A DNA stretch of 64,000 nucleotides from Arthrobacter sp. Alg241-R88 (GCF_900537115.1 NZ_UNRG01000003.1:1-64000), one strand, 5' to 3'. Counted from the first letter of the stretch, positions 53,229 to 63,457 are shown. The notes: a model not told the origin generated them from the sequence alone. Numbers and translations: made by a program.

Positions 53229-54518
53229 TCAGGCTTCCCTGGCGATCGCTTCCTTGGTGGAGGTGGTCTCGTCGGGCTGGAGCGGGTTGCTGGGTCCGCC
53301 GCCGGCGCGGCCGCCCCCGACGTTCCTCATCAGCAGGCCGATGATCGACTTTTTGCCCTGGCTCTTGTTGTAGACGTCGAAGGCGACGGCGATCAGGAGT
53401 ACCAGGCCCTTGATGATTTGGGTGAGGTCGGCGCCGATGCCCAGGAGCTGCAGGCCGTTGTTCAGCACAGCCATCACCAGGCCTCCAATGATGGACCCGA
53501 CGACGGTACCCACGCCGCCTGTGACCGCGGCGCCGCCGATGAAGACTGCTGCGATCGCATCAAGTTCCCAGCCGACGCCGTCGAACGGGCCTGAGGCTGT
53601 GGACCGGCCCACGAAGATCATGCCGGCCAGGCCGGCCAGGATGGACATGTTCATCATGACCAGGAAGTTGACCTTCTTGGATTGGACGCCGGACAGCTCG
53701 GCTGCGTGCCGGTTGCCGCCGACGGCGTAGACGTGGCGGCCGAGGATGGTGCGGGAGGAGATGAAGCCGTACACCAGGACCAGCACCGCCAGGATGAGGC
53801 CGGGAATCGGGAAGGAGGTGCCCGGCCGGCCGGTGGCGAACAGATACGTGGCGTAGAGGATGGCGCCGCCGATCAGGACCAGCTTCAGGGCAGTCACCCA
53901 CATTTCAGGGACCTCGGCGCCGAGGGCCTTGGCACGGGCACGGGAGCGGAGCTCGCTCCACACCACAAAAGCAACGGCGGCGATGCCCAGCACCAGGGTC
54001 AGGTTGTTGAATCCGGTGTCGGGTCCCACTTCGGGGAGGTAACCGGCACCCAGGTACTGGAAGTCGCTGGGGACCGGGATGGTGTTGGACTTGCCGACGA
54101 ACTGGTTGAAGCCACGGAACAGGAGCATGCCGGCCAGGGTGACGATGAACGCGGGTATCCCCACATATGCTGTCCACCAACCCTGCCAGGCGCCAATCAG
54201 AGCGCCGAGCGCCAGGCCCAGGAGCACACCGGCGTACCAGGGGATCCCCCAGTCGCGGATTGCCAGGGCAACAGTGACGCCCACGAATGCTGCTACCGAA
54301 CCGACGGAGAGGTCGATGTGGCCGGCGATGATCACCAGGACCATGCCGATGGCCAGGATCAGGATGTAGGAGTTGCCATTGAAGAGGTTAATGACGTTGC
54401 CGGGAGTGAGGGTCCGGCCGTCGGTGGCGATCTGGAAGAAGATGATCAGTGCTACCAGGGCGAAGATCATGCCGAATTGGCGGGTGTTGCCGCCAAACAG
54501 CTTCTTGAGGGCGTTCAT
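53229..54518 (-). CDS. mmsB: Multiple-monosaccharide ABC transporter permease
   Basis: The protein has 429 residues and 11-12 hydrophobic segments. CUT2 permease features are GMVLVIIAGHIDLSVGSVAA and GGAAVTGGVGTVVGSIIGGL. The extra middle helices (about 190-250) distinguish MmsB/GguB/XylH from shorter permeases. It probably works as a homodimer with MmsA. The C-terminal tail is polar and Gly-rich. The gene lies between mmsA (44-bp gap) and chvE. Confidence 0.92.
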   Translation of the reverse strand: MNALKKLFGGNTRQFGMIFALVALIIFFQIATDGRTLTPGNVINLFNGNSYILILAIGMVLVIIAGHIDLSVGSVAAFVGVTVALAIRDWGIPWYAGVLLGLALGALIGAWQGWWTAYVGIPAFIVTLAGMLLFRGFNQFVGKSNTIPVPSDFQYLGAGYLPEVGPDTGFNNLTLVLGIAAVAFVVWSELRSRARAKALGAEVPEMWVTALKLVLIGGAILYATYLFATGRPGTSFPIPGLILAVLVLVYGFISSRTILGRHVYAVGGNRHAAELSGVQSKKVNFLVMMNMSILAGLAGMIFVGRSTASGPFDGVGWELDAIAAVFIGGAAVTGGVGTVVGSIIGGLVMAVLNNGLQLLGIGADLTQIIKGLVLLIAVAFDVYNKSQGKKSIIGLLMRNVGGGRAGGGPSNPLQPDETTSTKEAIAREA

Positions 54519-54561
54519 GGTGTCAGTCCTTGTGTCCGGAAGGTCTGGATAATCCAGAGGG

Positions 54562-56124
54562 TCAGGCGGCTTCGGCTTTGCGGGCGGAGGTCATCAGTTT
54601 CATCAGGCTCTCCTGGCTGGCCTCGTCTTTATTCAGGACACCGGTGATGGCGCCTTCGAAGATGGTGTAGATACGGTCGGAAAGGCCCAGGAGCTCGGGG
54701 AGCTCCGAGGAGATGACGATGACTCCCTTGCCCTGGTTGGCGAGCTGCTGGATGATGCCGTAAATTTCGTACTTGGCGCCCACGTCAATGCCGCGGGTCG
54801 GTTCGTCCAGGATCAGCAGGTCAGGGTCCGTGAACATCCACTTCGCGAGGACCACCTTTTGCTGGTTGCCGCCGGAGAGCTTGGCTACGCCTTCCTCCAC
54901 TGACGGGGTCTTGGTCCGCAGCGATTTGCGGTACTGCTCAGCCACCGTGAATTCCTGGTTCGGGTCCACAACGGAATTACGGCTGATCTTCCGCAGGTTG
55001 GCCGCCACCGTAGTGGTCTTGATGTCGTCCAGCAGGTTCAGTCCCAGGGATTTCCGGTCCTCGGTGACGTAGCCGAGCCCCGCGTCAATGGCCTGGCGGA
55101 CGGATTTAAGGGTGATCTCTTTTCCGTCCTTATAGATCTGGCCGCTGACGAACCGGCCGTAGGACCTGCCGAACACGGACCGGGCCAATTCGGTGCGTCC
55201 TGCTCCCATGAGCCCGGCGAAGCCCACGATCTCGCCCCGGCGGACGAAGAAGCTGGAGTTCTTGCATACCAGCCGGTCCTGGACGTTGGGGTGGGCCACG
55301 TTCCAGTCCTTGACCTCGAAGAACACTTCGCCGATTTTCGGCGTGTGGTCCGGGAAGCGGGATTCCAATGTCCGGCCCACCATGCCTTTGATGATGCGGT
55401 CCTCGTCCACGCCGTCGGCCTTTACGTTCAGCGTCTCGATGGATTTGCCGTCACGGATGATGGTGATGGAATCGGCAATCTGTTCAATCTCATTGAGCTT
55501 GTGCGAAATGATGATGCTCGTAATGCCCTTGGCCTTCAGGCCGAGCATCAGGTCCAGCAGGTGCTGCGAATCTGACTCGTTCAGTGCCGCCGTGGGCTCG
55601 TCCAAAATGAGGATCTTCACGGACTTGTTCAGGGCCTTGGCAATCTCCACGAGCTGCTGCTTGCCGACGCCGATTTCCTTGATCGGCGTATCCGGGTCCT
55701 CGCGCAGGCCCACGCGGGCCAGCAGGTCCAGGGAACGCAGCCGGGCTTCAGCCCAGTCGATGACGCCGCGCTTGGTGGGCTCATTGCCCAGGAAGATGTT
55801 CTCCATGATGGAGAGCTCCGGGATCAGCGCGAGTTCCTGGTGGATGATCACAATGCCGGCGTGTTCGCTGGCCCGGATATCCTTGAACTGCTGGACCTGT
55901 CCCTGGTAGACGATGTCACCGTCGTAGCTCCCATAGGGGTAAACGCCCGAGAGAACCTTCATCAGGGTGGACTTGCCGGCACCGTTCTCGCCGCAGATGG
56001 CGTGGATCTCACCGGCCTTCACCCGCAGGCTCACGTTATCCAACGCTTTAACGCCGGGGAATTCCTTGGTAATGGACCGCATCTCGAGGATGATCGGCTC
56101 GTTTTGCGTGGTCTGGGACGTCAT
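54562..56124 (-). CDS. mmsA: Multiple-monosaccharide ABC transporter ATP-binding protein
   Basis: The protein has 520 residues and two ABC domains. The first has [17 protein letters not shown] near 40 and [14 protein letters not shown]; the second has [15 protein letters not shown] and a [17 protein letters not shown] signature with [12 protein letters not shown]. It starts [20 protein letters not shown] and is the first gene of the operon. GGAGGG lies upstream of ATG 56124. The promoter region contains the motif shared with the ROK gene. Confidence 0.93.
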   Translation of the reverse strand: MTSQTTQNEPIILEMRSITKEFPGVKALDNVSLRVKAGEIHAICGENGAGKSTLMKVLSGVYPYGSYDGDIVYQGQVQQFKDIRASEHAGIVIIHQELALIPELSIMENIFLGNEPTKRGVIDWAEARLRSLDLLARVGLREDPDTPIKEIGVGKQQLVEIAKALNKSVKILILDEPTAALNESDSQHLLDLMLGLKAKGITSIIISHKLNEIEQIADSITIIRDGKSIETLNVKADGVDEDRIIKGMVGRTLESRFPDHTPKIGEVFFEVKDWNVAHPNVQDRLVCKNSSFFVRRGEIVGFAGLMGAGRTELARSVFGRSYGRFVSGQIYKDGKEITLKSVRQAIDAGLGYVTEDRKSLGLNLLDDIKTTTVAANLRKISRNSVVDPNQEFTVAEQYRKSLRTKTPSVEEGVAKLSGGNQQKVVLAKWMFTDPDLLILDEPTRGIDVGAKYEIYGIIQQLANQGKGVIVISSELPELLGLSDRIYTIFEGAITGVLNKDEASQESLMKLMTSARKAEAA

Positions 56125-56213
56125 GTTGCCCTAACCCTCCAATGCAATGACTTCTTTGTCCGGCCGGCAAAGCGCAGGGCCGTCTGATGAAAAAGTAAAC
56201 TGGATCACGCCGG

Positions 56214-56233
56214 TTGTCGTCAAGTCTTTAACG
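56214..56233 (-). promoter_or_regulatory. 20-bp motif at the mmsA promoter, shared with the ROK gene
   Basis: On the minus strand the site reads CGTTAAAGACTTGACGACAA. It includes a TTGAC -35 box and matches the site before the ROK gene at 16 of 20 positions. It is a probable operator for the ROK regulator. Confidence 0.6.
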
Positions 56234-56256
56234 CATATGGCAGGTAACGAAACGGT

Positions 56257-57447
56257 CTAGGTCTTCCGGATCCCGGCGTGTTGGAACACCAGCGCGGCCG
56301 CTCCGAGCGCCTCCGCGCGGTCGCCAAGGGAGGACATCGCCAATTCCGTTGTCTCCCCGATGACAGGAACGGCATGCCTGACCAGGCCCCTCTTGATGGG
56401 GTCCAGGAGGAGGTTGCCGAGGCCCGCCAAGGGTCCCCCGACGACGATCACTTCAGGGTTGATCAGGTTGGCGACGTTGCCGAGCGCGCGGCCGACGGCG
56501 AGCCCCGCATCGTCGAGCACCCGAAGGGTTGCCGAGTCGCGGGCCAGGGCCTTGCGTACGATGTCCGCAGGGGTGAGCGGACGGTCCTCACCACGGCTGA
56601 GGAGCTCGATCATGGTGGTGGTTGAAGCGATCGTCTCCAGGCAGCCGCGGTTGCCGCAGCGGCACACGAGTCCCTGTTCATGGATGGTGGCATGGCCTAT
56701 TTCGCCCGTGATCCCCACGTTGCCGTAATAGGGTGCCCCATTGAGGATCAGGCCCGCACCAATGCCGGATCCGATCTTGAGGAACAGCAGGTTGCTGACG
56801 CCGGTGTGCTGCCCCCATGTCACCTCGGACCAGGCGCCGAGGTTGGCGTCATTGTCAACGAAGACGGGGATTTTGAGCCTTTCCTCCATGTGCTGGAGGA
56901 TGCTGATGCCCACCCATTCGGGGAGGATGGCCCCTTGGGCCACAGTGCCGGTGCGCCGGTCAATCGGTCCTGGGATTCCGACGCCGGCGCCCACCACTGC
57001 GGTGCGAGCAATTCCGTTTTCGTCCAGGAGTTTCTCGAGCAGGACCACTGCCGCCTGGATCCCCTCCTCGGCCTGGTGGCCCAGCGGCAGCGTGACGGAT
57101 TCCTCGGCAATGACGTGATAGCTCAGCGAGGCCAGGACCACCCGAAGATGCCGGCGGCCAAAGTCAATCCCGACTGCCACTGCGCCATTGCTGTTGAGCC
57201 TGACGTTGAGCGCCCGCCGGCCGGAACTGGTGATCGGCTCTGTGGATGCCAGGCCTGAATCAAGCATGATCTTCACGATGTTGGAGACCGTTGCGGTGGA
57301 GAGACCGGTCTGCCGCGCCAGTTCTGCCTGCGTGGAGGGCCCGCCCATCAGCGACTCGATGATCCGTTGCTGGTTCAGTTGCCTGAGCGCGGATTGCGAG
57401 CCGGGATTTTTAGGTTTGCTCCTCGTTGAGCGCGAAGTTGCGGGCAT
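56257..57447 (-). CDS. ROK-family repressor (XylR-like)
   Basis: The protein has 396 residues. An N-terminal winged helix (STQAELARQTGLSTATVSNI near 35-55) is followed by the ROK sugar-kinase-like domain with GIDFGRRHLRVVLA, DNDANLGAWSEV, GITGEIGHATI and the zinc motif CRCGNRGCLE. ROK repressors sense sugars and release nearby operators. The gene is upstream of and co-directional with the mms operon, 132 bp away, so it most likely controls the operon and itself. Confidence 0.9.
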   Translation of the reverse strand: MPATSRSTRSKPKNPGSQSALRQLNQQRIIESLMGGPSTQAELARQTGLSTATVSNIVKIMLDSGLASTEPITSSGRRALNVRLNSNGAVAVGIDFGRRHLRVVLASLSYHVIAEESVTLPLGHQAEEGIQAAVVLLEKLLDENGIARTAVVGAGVGIPGPIDRRTGTVAQGAILPEWVGISILQHMEERLKIPVFVDNDANLGAWSEVTWGQHTGVSNLLFLKIGSGIGAGLILNGAPYYGNVGITGEIGHATIHEQGLVCRCGNRGCLETIASTTTMIELLSRGEDRPLTPADIVRKALARDSATLRVLDDAGLAVGRALGNVANLINPEVIVVGGPLAGLGNLLLDPIKRGLVRHAVPVIGETTELAMSSLGDRAEALGAAALVFQHAGIRKT

Positions 57448-57474
57448 GCTTAGAAGATTGCCTCATTCGAACTC

Positions 57475-57494
57475 TTGTAGTCAAGAAGTTAACG
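57475..57494 (-). promoter_or_regulatory. 20-bp motif at the ROK gene promoter
   Basis: On the minus strand the site reads CGTTAACTTCTTGACTACAA, with TTGACT as the likely -35. It shares 16 of 20 bases with the site before mmsA, fitting autoregulation. Confidence 0.6.
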
Positions 57495-57652
57495 CAAGGG
57501 TGCCTGCAAAACACCTGGAAGCGAACAGGATAATCTGCCCGCTTGGGCGGGGAGGGAGGTGCAAAAGACCCCATGTGGCCAGCACGGGCCGTCGCTAGTC
57601 TGAACTAAGGCCTTCCTTCGAGGGCCGGTTCCGACGATGGAAGGTGGCCGCT

Positions 57653-58447
57653 GTGTTGCTGGCACTCCTGCAGGCGAACGCCGTTGTGATGGATGTGGAT
57701 GCCAACTGTGCCGCCATTGACGCGGCGGCAGAGGCCGCTGCTGCTGCCGGCGCTGCAGTCCTGGTGACGCCAGAACTGTTTCCCGTGGGTTACGCACCCC
57801 GCCGGGTCCGCGCAGAGCTGGATCCCGACTCCCTGCCCGGGCTGCACGCGAAGCTTGCCACCATCGCACGCCGCCACAACATCGGCCTGGTGTATAGCCT
57901 TCCCCAGCTCACCGGTCAAGGGGAGTGGCACATCAGTGCGACGCTTCTTGACGCCGGCGGCAATACTTTGCTCAGCTACGCAAAGGTGCACCTTTTTGGC
58001 GCCGACGAACGTGCTGCCTTCAGCCCGGCGGCCCAGCCTCCCGCCGTCGTGGATTTCAATGGCATCCGCACCTCCATGGTGATTTGCTACGACGTCGAAT
58101 TCCCCGAAGCAGTCCGGGCTGCCGCCGTGGCCGGAGCCGAACTGCTCCTGGTGCCAACTGCGCTCGCGCACGGGTATGACGACGTCCCGCAGGTGTTGCT
58201 GCGGGCGCGGGCGCTGGAAAGCCAGCTGTCCATTGCCTACGCCAACCACTCGGGCGTGGAGGAGGGCTGCAGGTTCCTCGGCGGCAGCGTCATCGCCGGG
58301 CCGGACGGCAGGTTGCTGGCCGCGGCCGGCGAGGAACCGCAGCTCCTTTTCGCGGAACTGGACGAAGGCGCGGCAACCAGGGCGCGCGGCGACGTGCCGT
58401 ACCTCAACGAACGCCGGCCTGATCTCTACCGCTCCTGGGGCGGCTAA
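57653..58447 (+). CDS. Nitrilase-family amidase (5-aminovaleramidase/DavA-like)
   Basis: The protein has 264 residues. The catalytic triad of the carbon-nitrogen hydrolase family is present: Glu41 in TPELFPVGY, Lys111 in SYAKVHLFG and Cys145 in VICYDVEFPE. It resembles DavA-type amidases that turn 5-aminovaleramide into 5-aminovalerate. The FAD monooxygenase 3.3 kb downstream would make such an amide. GTG 57653 has GGAAGG about nine bases upstream; GTG 57644 is an alternative. It is convergent with the PucR gene, the stops overlapping by 4 bp. Confidence 0.85.
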   Translation: MLLALLQANAVVMDVDANCAAIDAAAEAAAAAGAAVLVTPELFPVGYAPRRVRAELDPDSLPGLHAKLATIARRHNIGLVYSLPQLTGQGEWHISATLLDAGGNTLLSYAKVHLFGADERAAFSPAAQPPAVVDFNGIRTSMVICYDVEFPEAVRAAAVAGAELLLVPTALAHGYDDVPQVLLRARALESQLSIAYANHSGVEEGCRFLGGSVIAGPDGRLLAAAGEEPQLLFAELDEGAATRARGDVPYLNERRPDLYRSWGG

Positions 58448-60069
58448 GGGTTTTCTGCTACCAGGCCGTCCGCATACTGCAGCGCAATCCAAAGCTCCGC
58501 CCGGGACTGGGCCTGGCCCAGGTCCAGCTCCAACAGTTCCGCGATGGCATTGACCTGCCGCCGCACGCTGTTCCGGTGCAGGCCCAAATCCTTGGCCGTG
58601 GCGTCCCAGCTTCCGTTCGCGGCCAACCAGGACCGTAGGACGCGGAGCTGGACATCACGGCGTTCGGGCTCCAGTTCCAGGACGGGTGCCAGGAGCTTTC
58701 CCGCAAGGATGGTCCCGGCCTCACTGCCCAGCAGGCCGGTCACGGACCAGGTCACCTCTTCCACCCGCGCGCTTTTCCCCGTAGCCAGCACGCGGGGCCG
58801 AAGCGAGGTGGCCCGCCGGTAGGTTTCCGGCAGGCCGGACAGCTCAGTCGGCTCACCCACCACCAGGCGCCAGCCCAGCTGCTCCACCTCTGCCATCAAC
58901 TGGTCATCCACCTTCAGCCTGGTGACTGCGGCGAATCCGTAATCGGTCAGTTCCACCATTTTGCTGTCGAAAATCCGGCGCCACTGCAGCAGCTCCCGCA
59001 CCGGCCCGTCCTCGGCGGCGGGGGCACCTGCCCCCCGGAGGCCCTGGACCACCCGGACCGGGCCGGACCGCGTTCCCGCGACGCTTTGCGCCAGCAGGTC
59101 CTTCAGCACGTTCAGCTGCCGGGTGTTGCCGGCGGCCAGGCTCTCGGGGTGCAGGAGCAGGGCGGTGGCCAGCTGGCTGGGTGCCAGGGACCCGCTGGTG
59201 CGTTGGCGGACCAGGAGTTCAAGAAGCCCCACAACTGATGAGACCACACTGTTCTGGGCGGGGGTCAGTGCCTTGTCCGCGCCCAGCACCAAGCTGCCCA
59301 GGGTCGCGTCCTTGGTGCTGCGGAGCGGGTGGCCGAACACCAGCGCCGGGCCCGGGGCGTCGAAAGTTTCCGTTTCCACGCGGGGCCCGCTCCCGGTGAG
59401 GAGTTTCTTGAGGAGGGGCTGAAGCTGGGCGGTGTCGACGGCGGCGCCCCCTCGGGCGCGGACGCGGCCGTCGGCGCCAAAGAGGACGGCCCACACCGGA
59501 ACGCGCTGGATCAGCGCCGCCAGCAGCTCGTGTTCCGGCCGGGCCGAAAGCACTGCGCGCATGAGGTGGCGGTTGGTTTCCGCCAGCTGCCGGAACACCT
59601 GAGCATTGCCGGACTCAAGCAGCTTGGAGAATTCCAGGCCCAGGGCGGCAAACGGCACGCTGGCCGCCACCTCCACCAAAGTGAGCCCGTACTGCCGGCA
59701 GGCGGCAACCACGTGGTTCGGAACGGCGTCGTAATAAGGCTGCAGGCCAAAGCCCAGGGCCGCCACTCCTGCATCAACCAGCCGGCGGACATACTCCTGA
59801 ACCCGGGGGACGCTGTGGCTTCCGTCCGTGCCGGCGTCATCGTAGCCGCCGTCACGGAACGGCAGGCCGGCGGTAAGGACAAACTCCCCGTCCAGCAGAT
59901 AGGGGGTGGGGTCTTCCAGCTCGCTCGGCTCCACCCAGCGCAGGGGCACCTGGCCATTCCCGGCGTCGTGCACCATCCTTACTTCCGCGGGCAGTGCCGC
60001 GAGGAACTGTCCCAGCGTGACCGCGTCCAGCTGGTCGGGGCTGTCGATAGCTGGTGCATTACGTCTCAT
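58444..60069 (-). CDS. PucR-family transcriptional regulator
   Basis: The protein has 541 residues. The N-terminal PucR domain (about 15-150; PLRWVEPSELEDPTPYLLDG) is followed by a GAF-like middle part and a C-terminal helix-turn-helix (ANGSWDATAKDLGLHRNSVR near 490-510). PucR proteins activate purine or amino-acid catabolic genes. It is divergent from the APC permease/monooxygenase pair (110 bp) and convergent with the amidase, so it probably regulates this cluster. Confidence 0.88.
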   Translation of the reverse strand: MRRNAPAIDSPDQLDAVTLGQFLAALPAEVRMVHDAGNGQVPLRWVEPSELEDPTPYLLDGEFVLTAGLPFRDGGYDDAGTDGSHSVPRVQEYVRRLVDAGVAALGFGLQPYYDAVPNHVVAACRQYGLTLVEVAASVPFAALGLEFSKLLESGNAQVFRQLAETNRHLMRAVLSARPEHELLAALIQRVPVWAVLFGADGRVRARGGAAVDTAQLQPLLKKLLTGSGPRVETETFDAPGPALVFGHPLRSTKDATLGSLVLGADKALTPAQNSVVSSVVGLLELLVRQRTSGSLAPSQLATALLLHPESLAAGNTRQLNVLKDLLAQSVAGTRSGPVRVVQGLRGAGAPAAEDGPVRELLQWRRIFDSKMVELTDYGFAAVTRLKVDDQLMAEVEQLGWRLVVGEPTELSGLPETYRRATSLRPRVLATGKSARVEEVTWSVTGLLGSEAGTILAGKLLAPVLELEPERRDVQLRVLRSWLAANGSWDATAKDLGLHRNSVRRQVNAIAELLELDLGQAQSRAELWIALQYADGLVAENP

Positions 60070-60179
60070 GGGTGAACACTATAGGTCACTTTGCACCTCC
60101 TTGAGATGCGGCTCACACGCCTACTGTTGGTCAGGGGAAAACCAGTTCAACCAGCCAACGACACGAACGGACGTCAACG

Positions 60180-61703
60180 ATGACTGTGCCTACACTCTCC
60201 GGCCAGGCCCCGGACGGCGCGACCGGAACAACGGCCCGTCCCGCCCTGGGCGCCCAGCTGCTGCGCCGCAAACCCATCTCCCAGATGGTCAACGAAGCAG
60301 AAACCAACAACGGTGGTCCCCGCCTGGTCCGCAGTTTCGGTGTCCTGCAGCTGACCATGATCTCCGTAGGGGCAACCCTCGGCACAGGCATCCTGGTGAT
60401 CCTGGGTGAATCCGTTCCGCTCGCCGGGCCCGCCATCTGGATTTCGTTCGCGATCGCCGGCCTGGCAGCGCTGCTGTCCGCGGTGTCCTACGCGGAGATG
60501 GCCGGACTGGTGCCCGTCGCCGGCTCCAGCTATTCCTACACATACGCCACCATGGGCGAGGGGATGGCCTGGATCTGCGGCTGGTGCCTGGTGCTGGAGT
60601 ACGCAGTATCCGTGGCCGCAGTGGCCGTGGGTGCCGGACAATACGTCAATGAAACGCTTGCCGTTTTCGGATCCGTCCTCCCCGATGCAGTGTCCCAACC
60701 GCCGGGCGACGGCGGTGTGGTCAATGTCCCGGCCATGGTCATCGTGGTGCTTGCAACCATCCTGCTGGTGCGCGGTGCCAAGGAGAGCGCCTGGATCAAT
60801 ACCTCCATCGTGGTGGTGAAGGTGGGCATCCTGCTGTTCTTCTGCGCGGTGGCCTTCACCGCCTTTAACGCGGGCAACTTTGAACCCCTGCTGCCCATGG
60901 GCGCCGCAGGCGTCTCGGCCGCCGCCTCCCGCGTCTTCTTTTCCTACATCGGCTTTGATGCAGCCTCCACGGCAGGTGAGGAAGCCCGGAACCCCAAGCG
61001 TGACCTGCCCAAGGCCATCATGTTGTCCATGCTGATTGTCACCACCATCTACGTCCTGGTGGCCGTCGCTGCCATCGGCGCCCGGCCGTGGGGCTGGTTC
61101 GACGGAACCGAGGCTGCCCTGGTCAAAATCCTTGAGGAAACCACCGGCCAGCCCTGGATCGCCCTTGTCTTCGCCGTGGGCGCAGTCCTGGCCATCGCCA
61201 GCATCGTCCTGACGGTTCTTTACGGCCAGACCCGGATCCTGCTGTCGATGTCCCGTGACGGACTCATTCCCAAGGTCTTCGGCCGCGTTTCCCGCCGTAC
61301 CGGCACCCCCGTGGCCGGGACGCTCCTGGTAGGGGCCGCCGTCGCGCTGACTGCAGGGCTGGTTCCGTTGGGTGCGCTCGCCGACGCCACCAGCATCGGC
61401 ACCCTGTTTGCGTTCGCCTTGGTGAACCTGGCCGTCATCTACCTCCGCCGCACCCGGCCGGAGCTGGAGCGGACCTTCCGCGTGCCCCTCTTCCCGCTCA
61501 CGCCCATCCTCGGCGCGGCAATGTGCGCCTACCTCATGGCCAACCTCGGGGCTGACACCTGGGTGGTCTTCGCCCTCTGGATGCTCGTGGGCGTGGCCGC
61601 CTACTTCGGCTACGGACGCCGGAACTCACGGGTGGCCGCCCTCAGCAACGAGGAATACCGCGAGCTGTCCGGACCACAACTCTCACCCCAGCACACCCCC
61701 TAA
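60180..61703 (+). CDS. APC-family amino-acid permease (cationic type likely)
   Basis: The protein has 507 residues and 12-14 membrane helices. It carries LTMISVGATLGTGILVILGE at helix 1 and FFSYIGFDAASTAGEEARNPKRDLP in the middle, the pattern of cationic amino-acid transporters (CAT/YfnA type). It is 20 bp before the monooxygenase gene in the same direction and probably imports that enzyme's substrate, such as lysine or arginine. Confidence 0.87.
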   Translation: MTVPTLSGQAPDGATGTTARPALGAQLLRRKPISQMVNEAETNNGGPRLVRSFGVLQLTMISVGATLGTGILVILGESVPLAGPAIWISFAIAGLAALLSAVSYAEMAGLVPVAGSSYSYTYATMGEGMAWICGWCLVLEYAVSVAAVAVGAGQYVNETLAVFGSVLPDAVSQPPGDGGVVNVPAMVIVVLATILLVRGAKESAWINTSIVVVKVGILLFFCAVAFTAFNAGNFEPLLPMGAAGVSAAASRVFFSYIGFDAASTAGEEARNPKRDLPKAIMLSMLIVTTIYVLVAVAAIGARPWGWFDGTEAALVKILEETTGQPWIALVFAVGAVLAIASIVLTVLYGQTRILLSMSRDGLIPKVFGRVSRRTGTPVAGTLLVGAAVALTAGLVPLGALADATSIGTLFAFALVNLAVIYLRRTRPELERTFRVPLFPLTPILGAAMCAYLMANLGADTWVVFALWMLVGVAAYFGYGRRNSRVAALSNEEYRELSGPQLSPQHTP

Positions 61704-61723
61704 CCGACGAAGGCAGAACTTCC

Positions 61724-63457
61724 ATGACCATCGCCACCGAACTGCCGGCCTCAGACCCGTCCAGCACCTCGGCCACCTCCGCTGCAGCGCCGGCTCCCGG
61801 CGGCGCCGCAACGGATCCCATCACCATGCTGAACCCGGACTTCCCGTTCAGCTACGACCACTACCTCGCCCACGCGGACGGCCTCGGAACTGTGCCGCAC
61901 GAACTGCTGGGGACCGAAGTTGCCGTCATCGGAGCAGGCCTTTCCGGCCTGGTCACCGCCTATGAGCTGATGAAGCTGGGACTGCGGCCCGTGGTTTACG
62001 AGGCCGACCGGATCGGCGGCCGCCTGCGCACCGCCTCGTTCCCCGCGGCGCCCGGCGTGGTGGCCGACCTCGGTGGGATGCGCTTCCCGGAATCCGGCAA
62101 GGCCTTCTACCACTACGTGGACCTGCTGGGCCTGGAAACCCAGGAATTCCCCAACCCGCTGTCCCCGGCCACCTCCAGTACCGTGATCGAGCTGGCCGGC
62201 CAGAAACACTACGCGGAAAAACCAGGCGACCTTCCGCCGTTCTTCCGCGAAGTGGCGGACGCGTGGAAGGCAGCCGTTAACGACGGCGCCAAGTTCGTTG
62301 AGATGCAGGCCGCAATCCGATCCCGGGACACCGGCCGGATCAAGGAGCTGTGGAACGAACTGCTGCCACTGATGGACGAGCAGACCTTCTACGGCTTCAT
62401 CGCGGCCAGCGAGTCGTTCAAGAAGGCCGGGTTCGCCCACCGGGAAGCCTTCGGGCAGGTGGGCTTCGGCACCGGCGGCTGGGACACCGACTTCCCCAAC
62501 TCCATCCTGGAGATCCTCCGCGTGGTCTACACCGATGCTGATGACCAGCACCGGCTCATCAGCGGGGGAGCCCAGCGGCTGCCCGAGGCACTCTGGCAGC
62601 ACGCGCCGTCGGGCATGGCGCACTGGCCGGAAGGAACCTCACTGTCGTCACTGCACGCCGGTTCGCCGCGGGGGGCAGTGGGCAGGATCAGCCGCGATCC
62701 GGACGGAAACCTGCGCATCCGCGAGCGCTGGGGGCGCGAAGCCAGCTACCCCGCCGTGGTCACCACCTGCCAGTCCTGGCTGCTGTCCACGCGGATCCAC
62801 ACCGAGGAAGCGCTGTTCCCGGCCGAACTGTGGACGGCCATCGAGCGCTCGCACTACATGCAGTCCTCCAAGACGTTTGTGATGGTGGACCGGCCCTTCT
62901 GGAAGGACATTGATCCGGACACGGGCAACGAGGTCCTCTCGATGACGCTCACGGACCGGCTCAACCGCGCCACGTACCTGCTGGACAACGGGCCGGACCA
63001 GCCCGCCGTCATCCTGCTCTCCTACACCTGGAACGACGACGCACTGAAATGGCTGGCGCTGGACGCGGACGAGCGCGTGGAACTGATGCTGCATTCGCTC
63101 GAGCAGATCTACCCCGGGGTTGACATCGCCGGGCACATCGTGGGCCAGCCCATTACCGTGTCCTGGGAGGCCGATCCCAACTTCATGGGGGCCTTCAAGG
63201 CGAACCTGCCGGGGCACTACCGCTACCAGCAGCGGCTGTTCACCCACTTCAAGCAGGATGCCCTGCCTGAATCGCAGCGCGGCATCTTCCTGGCCGGTGA
63301 CGACGTCTCATTCACCGCCGGCTGGGCAGAAGGCGCCGTCACCACCGGACTGAACGCGGTGTGGGGCGTGGTCAAACACCTGGGCGGCTCCTCAGCCCCG
63401 GGCAACCCCGGACCGGGTGACCTCCTGGACGAGATCGGCCCGATAAGCCTGGACTAG
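61724..63457 (+). CDS. FAD-dependent amino-acid 2-monooxygenase (lysine 2-monooxygenase/DavB-like)
   Basis: The protein has 577 residues. The FAD-binding start is VAVIGAGLSGLVTAYELMKLG near 66-86, followed by YEADRIGGRLRT and DLGGMRFPESG. Long stretches such as FGQVGFGTGGWDTDFPNS, QSSKTFVMVDRPFWKD and the end PGPGDLLDEIGPISLD agree, from memory, with Pseudomonas DavB, which converts L-lysine to 5-aminovaleramide. Tryptophan or arginine 2-monooxygenase activity is possible. The neighbouring permease, amidase and PucR gene support an amino-acid breakdown unit. The polar N-terminus (about 40 residues) is variable. Confidence 0.87.
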   Translation: MTIATELPASDPSSTSATSAAAPAPGGAATDPITMLNPDFPFSYDHYLAHADGLGTVPHELLGTEVAVIGAGLSGLVTAYELMKLGLRPVVYEADRIGGRLRTASFPAAPGVVADLGGMRFPESGKAFYHYVDLLGLETQEFPNPLSPATSSTVIELAGQKHYAEKPGDLPPFFREVADAWKAAVNDGAKFVEMQAAIRSRDTGRIKELWNELLPLMDEQTFYGFIAASESFKKAGFAHREAFGQVGFGTGGWDTDFPNSILEILRVVYTDADDQHRLISGGAQRLPEALWQHAPSGMAHWPEGTSLSSLHAGSPRGAVGRISRDPDGNLRIRERWGREASYPAVVTTCQSWLLSTRIHTEEALFPAELWTAIERSHYMQSSKTFVMVDRPFWKDIDPDTGNEVLSMTLTDRLNRATYLLDNGPDQPAVILLSYTWNDDALKWLALDADERVELMLHSLEQIYPGVDIAGHIVGQPITVSWEADPNFMGAFKANLPGHYRYQQRLFTHFKQDALPESQRGIFLAGDDVSFTAGWAEGAVTTGLNAVWGVVKHLGGSSAPGNPGPGDLLDEIGPISLD

